From: Caprimulgus europaeus
Lineage: Eukaryota; Chordata; Aves; Caprimulgiformes; Caprimulgidae
Reading direction: 5' to 3'
DNA: 64,000 bases
Assembly: GCA_907165065.1 (NCBI GenBank)
Contig: OU015543.1
Coordinates: 11,287,501 to 11,351,500 of the forward strand
Made by a program: the position numbers and the translations under genes. Shown piece by piece: positions 1 to 10,944 of this stretch. The notes beneath the pieces were generated by a model. The model saw only the letters and a program-made list of their open reading frames with translations. It was not told the origin of the DNA and did not search any database. Numbering within the stretch: the first letter of the stretch is position 1; each line of letters starts with the position of its first letter.

Positions 1-3000
1 CTTTTTCCCCTCAAACTTGCTTTTATCATTAAACTGAGCTGACAATGAGATTAACTTTATTAACTTCCTACATTTAAGTAGAAAGATATACAACAACACA
101 CCTGATACAATTGATATTTAATACTCTTCATCTGTAATGAAGATCTGTGACTCCTTTTCTAATTCCTGTTAACACAACTTCCTAATGCTAATGACTTTCA
201 CACTTGGCTTAAGAGTTTTTTATAGTATGTGTGCAGACAACAACCAGCTCATAGAAACAATAGTCATAAAACCACAGTCACCCACGCCATCAAAACACTT
301 CGTGTTGTTCTTTCTAACCCAGGAGTATCTTCCAAGCCTTAAATAATCAGCTGAGGTGATTTGCACATTTTACAAACTTAATTAGACGTCAATATGGATG
401 AAGATCATGAAGATTTTTGTTCTGGCTAATAATAGTTGTACTTTATCTTGCTTTGCCTTTTAGCTAAATATGCCCTAATTGTGTTTTTACATTTGCTGGC
501 ATGTGCAAAACATTTTAAGTAGATGGGCAAAGCAGCTAATTAGCATTGTACATTCTGTGCTTGCATGGTACACCAGCAAATTGTTCAGTAGAGGCAGGTT
601 ATGAAGCTCATAGACTTCATGAATTCAAAACTAGGAGTCCGACACAAGGACCTCTCATTAGTGCTCTGAAACTAGTATCCAACAGCATGAAATTTCTTAT
701 CAAATATTTTTATGAAATGATATGCAGAATTTTGCTGATTAACAATTTGGAAAAATATGGGTGTGTGCTGTAGGTCATACTTCTCCAGAAGGTTTTGTTT
801 ACTGCTTGCTCAGTACCTGTTCCCAATCAGAATTAGCAATTCTCCACTCAGGCTGTACGTGTTCTTGTTCCTTTGCTTGTTCTTCTTTCTCTAGTGGAAG
901 AAATAATCTGTAACATCAACAAGTATATAGGAAAAAAATCGATAAACAAATGTTCTGTGTGGAAAAATGAGTGGATTTCTTGTTTAAGAATATTAATGTG
1001 ATTTCTGTATAAAATACAAGGAATGTACGTGGGCTTTAGTGCAATGCTTTTAAATTACTCGTTGGAAGCAGTGGAAGATTCAAGGGTTTCTCTCTAGAGA
1101 CTAGAGCAGATTGTTCCCCATTATTCAGGAGTGTAATGGGGATGGTGAGGAGCTGTATTTCTTCCTAATAGGGATGAGGATGATGTAGTTGAAAACCACA
1201 GACTGCACTTTGCTGTGCTTTGCCATGCAGTCATCTGCCAGCTGGTTGCTTTATCACAATGGAAGCTTAAGAAGGCAAACACGAGAAGAGGTTGGGTCCA
1301 TAACAGAGATCTTCTCGGTCGTTAATGAACATGTGATTACAGCTTTGCTGAGAAACATGATTTCCAGTGTTGGTTTGTGCATTATGCGAAATGGTCCAGG
1401 ATTTACCTCCACAACAGAGCCTGGTGAATGGGGTGGGGTGTGGAGAAACTGGAGAAATTTCACAGAACAGCTGGAAATATTTTGTTTTCCTTTTATCTCG
1501 TTTTCTTTGGAATTTCTCCTTTTTATTCTCACATTCTATATTAGAAGATGTGTCCCAAATTGACTACTGGCTTTACTTAATTAAATTGACCTTGACTTGT
1601 GCCTCTGATGAACACTAAAGCTAAAAGCATAATGAGAAGCAAAACAGGCCTTGGGTTACTGCAGGTCTGGCAAACCCACTAATAAGAAAATCAAGCAGGT
1701 CCATTAATAAGAATTCTAACAGCTCCTTTAATGAACCTGCCAATGAGCCAGTGTGTGGGTTTCACTTGGCCTTTTTCCTTTTCCTGCACATGGAAACAGG
1801 TATTCACCAGATAAGAAGTGATGAACTTTCTTATCAGTGCCATGTTTGGCTTTTTTTTTTCTTGGTGGTGGACACAAACTTAATTAATCTACTAGAAATA
1901 AGAAAAGTGCTGCTTACTCAAGAGCTTGTGAGCAATTACTGATATTGTTACGGAATACATTTATAGATATATATATTTTTAAAAGAAAAAACAACAAAAA
2001 CTTACCTTCCCAGTGCACAGAACAGGCTGGGGCATGGACTACCCACCCCAGTGGCACAGAGGAAATAAGTAGCATTCCCTATCTTGAAAAAAACAAATTC
2101 TCTTTTTTATATATACTTTAAAAGCTTTTTTTGACAGCTGAGGTTCGGATGATGTCATAGACAACATTAGGCAGAGATCTGTGAGAAGTGATCTTCCAAG
2201 CATCACTGGCAAAGGTTTTGCCAAATAAGTGTCTTTAATATGCTGGAGAGAGCACATATATCTGGAGCAGAATTTCTGTCTCTGCATCAGCATAATGTGT
2301 TTACTGAGGATCACAGCTTTAGTGCTACTAAATTTCAAATATATTGCATGAACTTGCAGAAGAAGCAATTACCTTACAAATGTCTTCATTTGTAGATGAT
2401 GATCAATACTCAGCATGTAAAAAAACCCAACCCAAACCCCTTGTAAACCATGAAAATCAATACATAATGGTTTATATAATAGCCATCACTATCACAGTCA
2501 CTCTAATCAGCTCTTTTTTCTGTCTTAATTGGTCATGCACAGCAAAGCTCAAGTTTAGAGCAGTCTTTCCCAGAAGAGCCTACTGCAATATTAGATGCAG
2601 TCTAAGTTACAAGGAAACATAAAAGTTGTATTTCAAGAAGAGTAGTCTGGCAGGTGATGGGATGTTCAACTGATACGGGTCAAAAGTCAGACTTCATTTC
2701 AAACTGAGATTAAATCTGAGATAAGGCTCAAGTTCAGAGGTTTGGTGAACAGGTTATTTTCTTTTATGAGATTTTTTACACAAACTGTAGCTAAGAGCCA
2801 AGCTAGGCATGTTTTCTGAAAAATAAAATAGCCATTAGCTGCAAGAAACCAAAGCCAATAAATAAATGTGTTGTCTCTCCAAGCTAATGCTCCTTCAATG
2901 CTTCCAAAACCAAAAAGAAATAAGCTCAAAAAGATAAGTTATCCCTTCAGCAAAATTATCTCCCAAGAACCTGGCAACTTTTATGAGCTATAAAATTCAA

Positions 3001-3049
3001 TTAACATTTTTTGCTTTGTGTGTCACACTTCAATTAAGTAGAAAGCATA
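1..3049. other. Unique noncoding stretch
   Basis: This is AT-rich, CpG-poor sequence without a recognisable gene or repeat. Short open frames on both strands (up to about 124 codons near 1189-1563) overlap one another, look like no known family and lack convincing splice sites. Short AT runs such as the TA-rich tract near 1965-1980 are the only low-complexity material. It is read as intergenic or intronic DNA. Confidence 0.6.
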
Positions 3050-3646
3050 TTAATCATATAGAACAGGAGTGTATTTAACATGAGATAATGGGTTGGACTT
3101 CAGGATTTCACTACTCTGGTTGTGATTCAAACCCAGAATGGTCTGTAGCTTGTTTATGTCTTTGGAAATGGAAGGGATGGGAGTCATCCCTGGTGTATTT
3201 ATCAACTGGAAAAATGACTGCAACTGCACTTGAAGAGCTTGGAACAATCTTTCCCTGCAAAATGCTGAATCCATGCTTGGCACTGAAAACATTTTAGGAA
3301 TAGGGTAAATATGACAACTGGATCTCTGAGAGGGTTCTAAAATCTTCACAGTATGGACTATGAAATGCTCTATGCCCAGGAGAAAGGTCAGGTTTTCAAG
3401 ATGCTGAAGGACTTGTTTGGAAAAGCGTGTTGCTGCTTCACGCCTAGGTACCAAAGTCCCCCACAACTGCATATTTCTTAAAATCCCAATAGTCATTGCC
3501 TTTGAAAATCTGCCCCAGGAGCTGTGAACCAGCAGCTTTTTCCTTGCAAAGGGAAGAGAATGATGCTTTAGTGGTTTTGGCACTAGAGGAGACGTCAAGA
3601 GCTCTGGGTTTTCATTTTGACTTTGCCATTGTTTTGAACAAATCAT
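3050..3646 (-). other. 198-codon open frame, unrecognised
   Basis: This is the longest ATG-to-stop frame in the window. A TAA codon lies directly upstream of the ATG on the minus strand, so the frame is complete as a single-exon reading. The product shows no signal peptide, no clear membrane segment and no motif I know. Its first about 27 codons are antisense to a MIR-like SINE (3566-3735), and the neighbouring plus-strand sequence near 3440-3540 also has an ancient-repeat flavour. At about 60% AT a frame this long is somewhat more than chance predicts, but repeat-derived sequence often keeps accidental frames. It is not called as a gene. An old retropseudogene or chance are both possible. 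Confidence 0.15.
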
Positions 3647-3735
3647 TTACACTTGTGAGCTTCAATTTCCCATCTTTAAATCAGGACTGACCTCACTTCC
3701 CTCTCTTACAGAAGAGTTTGTGAAAATAAGAGGAC
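3566..3735 (+). repeat. MIR-type SINE fragment
   Basis: The order of diagnostic segments matches MIR. A tRNA-like head contains 'tagtggttttggcactag' followed by 'ctctgggtttt'. Then comes the decayed 'gcaaatcatttac' segment, then 'cttcaatttcccatctttaaa', which corresponds to the MIR 'cctcagtttccccatctgtaaa' core. It ends in a 'ctcttacag...gtgaaaataag' tail. Divergence is high, as expected for an element that spread early in amniotes. The assignment is from memory of the family, with no alignment run. Confidence 0.68.
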
Positions 3736-5460
3736 CTATAATAAAGAATGCCATTAAAATGGAAGTTCTTCCAGGCAAAGCAACATCTCTTCATCTGACA
3801 TCTCTGAAGCTGCCGGTGGGGCCAGCACCCCAGCAATAACGAAGGAATGTTACAACACAGAAAAAATTGCTCTGGGCAATACCTTCTTGAATGATAAAGC
3901 TTAATAGCTAGTCCATCCACATTGATGAATGACATAGGTATGAAAAGATTAATTTAAATACCTTTCCAAAATATCCAGAGCTTCGCCTTCCAGGCTGCCA
4001 ATTTTTTTTTTTACTGGAAATCTCATGAGAGTTACAATCCCCACTACTTCTGCCATTTCAGCACTTCCAGCTTGAGCTCAGAATTGGAACCTTAGTGTGT
4101 AATAGGAAAAAAATAAAAAATAAAAAGGATTTGTCAGAAACTTCAAAGAGATTTGGCTCTATAAGTAATAAAGGATCCAAGATTGGCAAGATATATATAT
4201 TTTTTCTCTCATTCAAGTAGTTTCTTAATTACAAAACAAACAGAAGCAGAAAACAGAAAAAAAAAACCCCAACAAACCCTTTAACATGTCATATGGTCAG
4301 GAGTAGTTGGAAAGAAAAAAGTTTCCTTCTCATGTTTCAACTGAAAGTTTTTATTTATTAGAGATGATTTAAGCCCTAAAAGTTTGAAAAGATTAGAATA
4401 GAAAACAATAGTGGTTACATGTGTCAACTTTTCAGAGGAGACCAAAAAGGATGAAAAAAAAAAATAAAAAGGAAAAAAAAAATCTTCAAGCTTAAACCAA
4501 ATACTGTAGTAAATCATTGTATGTGCTAAATAAATCACTGTGATGCTGATAAAGCTTCTTTGGCTGCTTCGAGTCACATTGCAAAAAGGTTTTTAAAGTG
4601 GTGGTTACATCCCGTCTATGAGATGCAGTTGTGTAACTCATCAGGTGGGCCAAAAAAGTATCAATAAATAAATCTTTAAGAAACACAAAATGAGATTTGG
4701 CTCAAAGGACAATAGGACCTGTGCAAGAAAATTCCACATTAAAAAACCATTGCTCTTTCTGAATCCTGAGGTGAAGAAACAGTTTGAAATGAAACAGACA
4801 ATTCCATAATTTTAGGGGGAAAGTATTTATTATAAAAGAGACAAGTTCACCAAAACATCCAGTCCAAGTTTAATTTAGAAAAAAATTTCTCAGTCCCCTG
4901 CTCAACTTTGCTAACAGTTGTAAGTTGGAGTGCAATGGATTCAAGGGCTTGGGAAAGATTTAAGCTCTCTGTGTAGGCACTGAGATTATCGATTTGGTTA
5001 TCCAAAGTTATTTTTGGTTTAAATTCTTCTCCAGAAGATCCAAAAGGCTAACTCTGAGCATGGGACCTCTTGTTTCAAAGAGCTGTTCAGTACATGGCAA
5101 GACATCATTCTCTCCAAACTATCTGTCATTGCAATTGGACAGACAGTGAGCAGGGGAGATATTTTCTGAAGATCAGAAAGTGCCGACAGAAACATCCCAA
5201 AATGGGCAGCTGGGCACTCTGTGGTGGAAACATTGGACCATCTTGGTCTGAGATAAAGCAATAGGTCTGTAGTGGAGCTCTGGCATGAATTCAGCTCCTC
5301 TTAGGAGGACCTATTTCAGGTCCTCTCACAGCAGATCCACCAGGTATCATCTCATGCACTTTAAAAGGTTGACTACAGGAAGAGAGACAACCCAGCCTTG
5401 ATGGATGTGGTCCCTCCAGTCATCTTTTGAAGTATAAAATGTGAGAGAGGAGATTTTTTA

Positions 5461-5488
5461 GGGTGGGGTGGGGGGGAAGTGTGGGGGG
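5461..5488 (+). other. G-quadruplex motif
   Basis: Four G-runs of 3, 4, 7 and 6 are separated by loops of 1, 1 and 6 bases. This satisfies the canonical G3+N1-7 pattern on the plus strand. It stands alone in AT-rich DNA next to a run of T (5454-5459) and is not in a recognisable repeat. Folding is inferred from pattern only. Confidence 0.7.
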
Positions 5489-7859
5489 AAAGAACAGATT
5501 CTGGAAGTGGTTGCACGTGTCCAGCATGAGGCATGAGGACACAGAGAGGGTCTGCCTTCCTGGGCTGCTTCAGGCACAGTCATGGTGCTAAAAAGCTCTG
5601 CCCTCCCCACTGCTCTCACAGGGCTGTGGGGTCAGCATGGAAATACCATTGACTGGTCTGTCCCATCAATGGCTCTGGATATAGGGTCAGCAAGTCGCCT
5701 AAGCTGGAGGTCTTGTTCCATTCATCCATACCTCGCCTGAACTGCTTAATGCCTGTATAAGTTATGGACCACCTTGGAAGACAGTTTAAAGCACTTCTAC
5801 CTTGTTCTGTTGGGTTTTAAAATACCACAGGTGATCTCTTGGCCCTATCAGAAATGACGGAGTTTTGGCCCAGATTTTAATGAGGCAGTGTGTTTCTTTT
5901 GATCTATTCAACTCTCTCTATTTTTTTTTTTTAACTTAACAGCAAAAAAGTTAGGTTTTATCCAGCTTGACTTCTGTCTTTCCAGAGCATGAAGTTCTGC
6001 TCAAAATATGGGAGCCAGCGTATCCTATAGATCCTTTTTACTATAGATAGTAAAAGAGTTACCCTGTGCTAGTTGTATTTATTTCTCTTTCTAGTTCCAT
6101 TGCTATACTGGCATTGAAAAAATCCATCCAAATAACAAAATAAAAACCAAACAGAAGGGAATAAAGAAGCTGGAATAAGACTATCAAAACCACAAATACT
6201 GAATTTATGTCCAGGTGTAATCTTCTGTAGAGATTTAGGTTGGTTTATTGGCCAATCAAGGTCACCACCCCTGGCACTAAAGACAATTTTTTCTTGTTTC
6301 CCTACTACTATCACGTAGTTGTGGGGTGCATGGATATTTTTCTGTTGATTAAACTACTGGGGGGAAAAAAAAAAGCCAATATGAAAACCAGTGCTGGATA
6401 AGAGCATGTTACATGTGCACAAAAAATCTGTGCTGGCATGACTCTGCGTAGTGTTTTGCAGGTGAGGTCATTACAACAGCAGAGCCCATCTTTTGTTTTT
6501 GACTCTTGGAAATACATCAAGCTTGGAAGAGGGAAAGGGGAGAGAGGGAGACCTTTAACTTCTTTTGAATATTATTCTTTCTCACTTCATATTTTTGATG
6601 CCACTGATGACCAGTGTTACGTCAAATCCCGTAAGCTCAGTATTACAGACCAAGACACCAGGTTAGTGATCCAGTGGGGGGAATTTTCCGTGATGGGAAG
6701 CCCAAGGCTGCTATGTAGGACTTGTTGACAACTCCATTTTCGAGATTTTGATGAAAATTCAACCTTCAAATACTAAACAGCCCTGGAAAAATATTTGACA
6801 CAAGTTTTGTAAAGTGCATGTGTTGTCCCTATTTTATCCTGTGAGAGATCATTATGACTAAGAATGGTCATTTTACATAATTGGCTGGATAATTTAATGA
6901 TCTCAGTTATACTGCATTGTAGTTGTAAGCACGTGTTCAGGGATGCAACAAATCTCAGAGCATAGGACAGTCAATGAGAAAAAAACATTTCACTATTTCT
7001 GCTCTTGCAGATGAGGACAATGTTACTGTACAAGACTGTCATTGCCCAAGTCTGCTGTCATCTGCAGGGACAGAAAATGATGACTGGAGGTACTAGATGC
7101 ATCTTCCTGTGCCTGTTTACACAGCTAATTTATACCACAGTGGTGATAAAAACAGTCTTTGTTGCACAACCCTGGAAAAAAGAGTCTTGAAGAACAGCCA
7201 GATCTTTATATCTGTATTTTATCTCCTTCTGAGCTAGAGACTGTGACTCTTCTGCAGGTCCTCTTCATAATTAGAAATAGATCAAATCCTGATGAAAATG
7301 TCCTTAAAATTTGGTTTTGGGCCATTCAAAAGGGAAAACAGGTAAAAACTCTGGATCCAGCTTTGAACTTCTTCTGGTTAGCATGTTGTTTGGGTTCTGG
7401 GGCTTGGGTTTGATCCATCTTAATAAACAGAGCTGACAAGCACAACCTGGTTAATCCATCATGCATCTGAAAATGGAATAAGGAAAAGAGCAGATCTATT
7501 TCTATTTCTTCAGAGGATGCAAGGCTGAGATTAAGAAGAATAAAATACCTAGAAGCTTACTTTAAAAATAACAGAAGGATCATCATCTTTCTTTAATCCA
7601 TACCCAAATGTGACCTAGACTCGGAGAGAATACAAAGCTTTCAAGACAGTTTCAGAGTTTCTATGAGCTCATGACCCTTTGTGTAATCTGTATTATATGT
7701 GAAATTGTTTTGCAGTGAACTAGGAAATGATCAGTATCCAGCATGTCACTAGGGACTCTTTCAAACTGTATAATTAGAATAATTTCACTTGTATTGGGCA
7801 GGGCAGGGATTCAAAAAGCAATTCAGAGGCAAAAGGGCAAGCAGCCAGACCATGCTATG

Positions 7860-8050
7860 TGGAGCTGAGTTATGTACTTTGCATTTTATTACTCTTCCAC
7901 GTCGAATCTGGCAGTCGTGTATTTAGCAAATGCTGTTAGTTGTTGTCTGCAAACTCTTCTGAAACAGTACCAGTCTGCTCAAGCTGAGCACAATGGAGCG
8001 AGGAACGGCTCGGAATAGCCTGCAGGAAATCTAATGCAGAAAAAGTTATG
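7860..8050. promoter_or_regulatory. Candidate conserved noncoding element
   Basis: Within a CpG-poor background this block keeps several CpGs (around 7900-7915 and 7995-8012). It also has an octamer-like 'ctttgcatttt' at about 7878-7888. There is no long frame and no repeat match. Retained CpGs and dense non-repetitive text suggest purifying selection, but this is a visual impression without any alignment. Confidence 0.22.
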
Positions 8051-8175
8051 GTTTGGAAACTGTAAGACAGAGGCTTTCAAAAACTAAGACAGCTGGTGCA
8101 AAGGGGCCCTTTCTAAGCTCTAATGACAGGAGAGGAAAGCAGACAACCAGCAGACACCATTTCCACTGGTGGCAA

Positions 8176-8325
8176 AGTGGGAAGAGAGGGATGCTCTGTG
8201 TCCAGCACATCCAGTCCTGGTTCGGTCACCAATTTTCTTGCAATAGTTGGACAGTTACTTTAACATTACTAAACATATTTTCCAAAGAGTTTATCTGTCC
8301 CAGGACAATCATATTACCTTCATTC
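8176..8325 (+). repeat. Probable MIR-type fragment, decayed
   Basis: Segments in MIR order can be picked out: 'cagtcctggttcggtcacc' (head), 'acagttactttaac' (the 'aagtcacttaac' part), and 'tttatctgtcccaggacaa' followed by 'catattaccttc' (the core and the start of the tail). Each is heavily mutated. Chance resemblance cannot be excluded. Confidence 0.42.
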
Positions 8326-9574
8326 ATTCATGAATTTTTATGGAGAGAGGAGTATTTATAGTACAAGAAAGAATAAATTTTACACAGAATTACCAGAGGT
8401 AAAGATCCATATTTTTGTGAGGTTTCCATAAGTTTTGTGAGTGGTTTTCCCCCAACATCATCTCCAAGCTGTCTCCCTTCCTTAGTGCCTCCTGCTCTCA
8501 GCAAAGTGTTTGCTCAGCCACACTAAGCCACACACCTCTCCCTCTCTGGGAATATTTGTCTTTTACTCATTACAAGGAAGATCTGCAGCCTTAGAGGAGA
8601 GATATAAACACATATTAACCCCTCAGGGATTATGCTGACTGCCTTGGTGACACAGTTTGCTTTAGAATTGCAGTTCCTTATACACTAGATTCTTGATGCC
8701 ACAAAAAAAGAGTCTGGTATAAACAGAATCCTGTTTTATACCTAATTTCATACTGATACAAATATCTAAGCCAATTGTTCTATGACAATACAATATGTAT
8801 GGGACATGGCAACTGGTTGTCTTGAAATCTAGAAATAAAGATGTAGAGACAAAATCTGACTGTAGACATCTTTGTACAAGTCTAGATCTTCCTGCTCTCA
8901 GTTTCACTATCATGAAGGTACCTACTCCTCCTTCTTTAATGTATGCAAATGAATAAAGGCAGAAAGATAAATTCTGAGATCTGTCAGTAGAAGTAGCTTC
9001 ACTGCACGGATGTTAGGATGCTGAATGCTTTTCAGTCATTTTTGTAGTCAACCTTTTTCCACCTTCCTTATGTCCTTGAAGCTACGTCTCCACTGCCGAG
9101 TTACTCAAGATGAACAGGATTTGAGCAGCAAAGGCAGAGAGCACTTCTGCAAGGTGAAAATGCTAGAGAAGCTACCAAATTACCAAATTTACTAAAGTCC
9201 CAAGTTTAGAAGTGACTTTAGTACTTGGAACCCTAAATCCTTGCAAGGAAACTGTCAGCTTAGTCTAGCTAATCTTAGTTTAACTCTAACCTTGCTGTAT
9301 GTTTGTCCTCTCTAGTGAAAACCCATCTGTATGTTCCTGTCTTTCCTGATGTTTTATCTAGCACTGGATAGACTCTGTGGTAAATGCAGAAAAATGCTGT
9401 GTTTAATCCCAAACACCTCAATCTGAAGATCCCTCTCAAAGTATTCATTCTACAAAGTGTTTTTGTCCATTTAAAGATACACTATTCCCTGGTGGTCTGG
9501 ACAAGCACAGTAGGGCTGAACTATATGATGCCAGGGAATTAGTTTTCAGGCCTGAGTACAGATGGGGACCTCAT
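8326..9574. other. Unique noncoding stretch
   Basis: I see nothing recognisable here beyond ordinary AT-rich sequence. A weak MIR-core resemblance near 8890-8935 was not strong enough to call. A small tandem duplication of 'taccaaat' lies at about 9174-9189. Confidence 0.5.
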
Positions 9575-9832
9575 AACTCCTACTCTTCCTAACCCCTTCT
9601 GTGATATTTTCTCCCTGTGTTAACCTGGGATGAGTCACGTCTGGCTGAGTTTTCAGGTGTGACTCCTAGACCTGAAAAATCAGGCCATGCACCTCCTTGT
9701 ATCTCAGTCCTTCACTCGCTACAAAGGGAAAAAAAACTATAATGCAGAATTTGCAAGAGTATTTTCTGACATAATTGATCTTGGTGAAGTGCTTTGAAGA
9801 AGATCAGTGTGTTATACAAATGCTAGCTGACA
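9575..9832 (+). repeat. MIR-type SINE with recognisable 3' part
   Basis: The last about 55 bases carry the MIR tail signature: 'gtgaagtgctttgaagaag' followed by 'gttatacaaatgctagctg', corresponding to the family's 'gtaaagcgctttgag ... tataagtgctaag' end. Upstream, 'cttgtatctcagtccttc' fits the core. 'ctccctgtgttaacctggg' followed by 'atgagtcac' (about 9612-9638) fits the 'ctgtgtgaccttgggcaagtcac' segment, with extra sequence between them. The tail is the best-supported part. Confidence 0.6.
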
Positions 9833-10745
9833 GTCCAGTCAAAAGATTCCTACAAAGGACAAATTAAAAGCAATTAACCTAGCAAGAAGTTAGTCCTGCC
9901 ATTATGATAGCAGCTCTGCTCTGATGAAAGCAAGAATTCCAACAAGTTGATGATTTCATCTCCTTGGCATGGAGATTACTGCACAGCTGCACAGCTGAGA
10001 TGTCACAATAAAAGCAAATGCTTACAAAAGATCATTCTTTATGTTTTTGGCTTGTCAATGTAAACTGTCTGTGCTATCCATACATGCCAGGAATGTCAAC
10101 AGTGGCTCGAGTGTACATCTAGTCCCCTCTAATCCAGGACAATACAAAATGACAATCCTCTCACTTTCAGAGAAAACAAAACAAAACAAAAAAAAACCAA
10201 AAAAACAACTGTATTTAGTCAGAGAAAGCTTTTCTATTGGTTTGGGTGATATATATGAAAGGAGAACAAATTTACTCTGCCAGAAGAGCAGAATAAATGA
10301 ACTTCATTAGCCTTCTCCCTCCTGTTGCAATGACTTAGAAGATGGTGAGTTTTCTCCCTCTGATCCTTCCAGATGGACTGCAGAAAGCAAAGAATAAATG
10401 GAAGTCGGAGTTTGTAGGGCTGCAGCTTGTAGCACTGTGAGTTTTGAAGTGCTTTCAGTGTAGGAATCTGACAAATGGTCGTGTTTTCTAGAAGAGAAAA
10501 ATCGTTTGAAATGTTTAGAGGGTATGAGAGCAGCTGTGCTTTGGACATGTGTGCTTCACACATTTGTCAGGGAGCTCAAGTGTGAGCTTGTCTGGCTCTA
10601 CGAGTTGCTAGTGCTGTCAGAGCGCTGGTCCGACGTAGCACGGGAATTCCCTCTGACATGCAAGAAAATGGATTTTCATGGAAAGCAGAGGGTTTGCAAA
10701 AGGCAGAGAAAACACAGAATTTGGGGCAACTTCCAGTTCTCAGAG
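9833..10745. other. Unique noncoding stretch
   Basis: I see no gene or repeat except an A/C-rich low-complexity run at about 10172-10210. Two E-box motifs (CAGCTG at 9984-9989 and 9992-9997) lie 8 bp apart in a small tandem duplication. Confidence 0.5.
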
Positions 10746-10944
10746 ATCATAGAATTATAGAATGGTTTGGGTTGGAAGGGATCTTAAAGCTCATCCAGTC
10801 CCAACCCCCCTGCCATCAGCAGGGACACCTTCCACTAGACCAGGTTGCTCAAAGCCTCATCCAACCTGGCCGAGAACACTTCCAGGGAGGAGCAGCCACA
10901 GCTTCTCTGGGCAACCTGTTCCAGTGAGCAACCTGTTCCAGTGA
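10746..10944 (-). repeat. CR1 LINE 3' fragment
   Basis: The plus strand begins with 'atcatagaattatagaatgg', the reverse complement of the CR1 3' terminus, and continues through 'ggttggaagggatcttaaag', 'ccactagaccaggttgctc' and 'catccaacctgg'. The element is therefore on the minus strand and truncated at its 5' end, as is usual for CR1. It has no intact reading frame. The 5'-truncated end carries a local 17-bp duplication. Confidence 0.95.
10911..10944. repeat. 17-bp tandem duplication in CR1
   Basis: The sequence 'gcaacctgttccagtga' occurs twice back to back, at 10911-10927 and 10928-10944, with no mismatch. It sits exactly at the truncated 5' end of the CR1 fragment. This fits duplication during or after integration. 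Confidence 0.9.

Larger units (their letters stand above)
3736..8175. other. Unique noncoding stretch
   Basis: I see no gene here. The stretch holds A- and T-rich low-complexity runs (4080-4125, 4255-4275, 4450-4490, 5920-5935), the G-rich motif at 5461, a short double hairpin near 5295-5326, an exon-like interval at 7258-7341 and a CpG-bearing conserved-looking block at about 7860-8050. Open frames up to 102 codons occur but are unremarkable. Confidence 0.55.
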
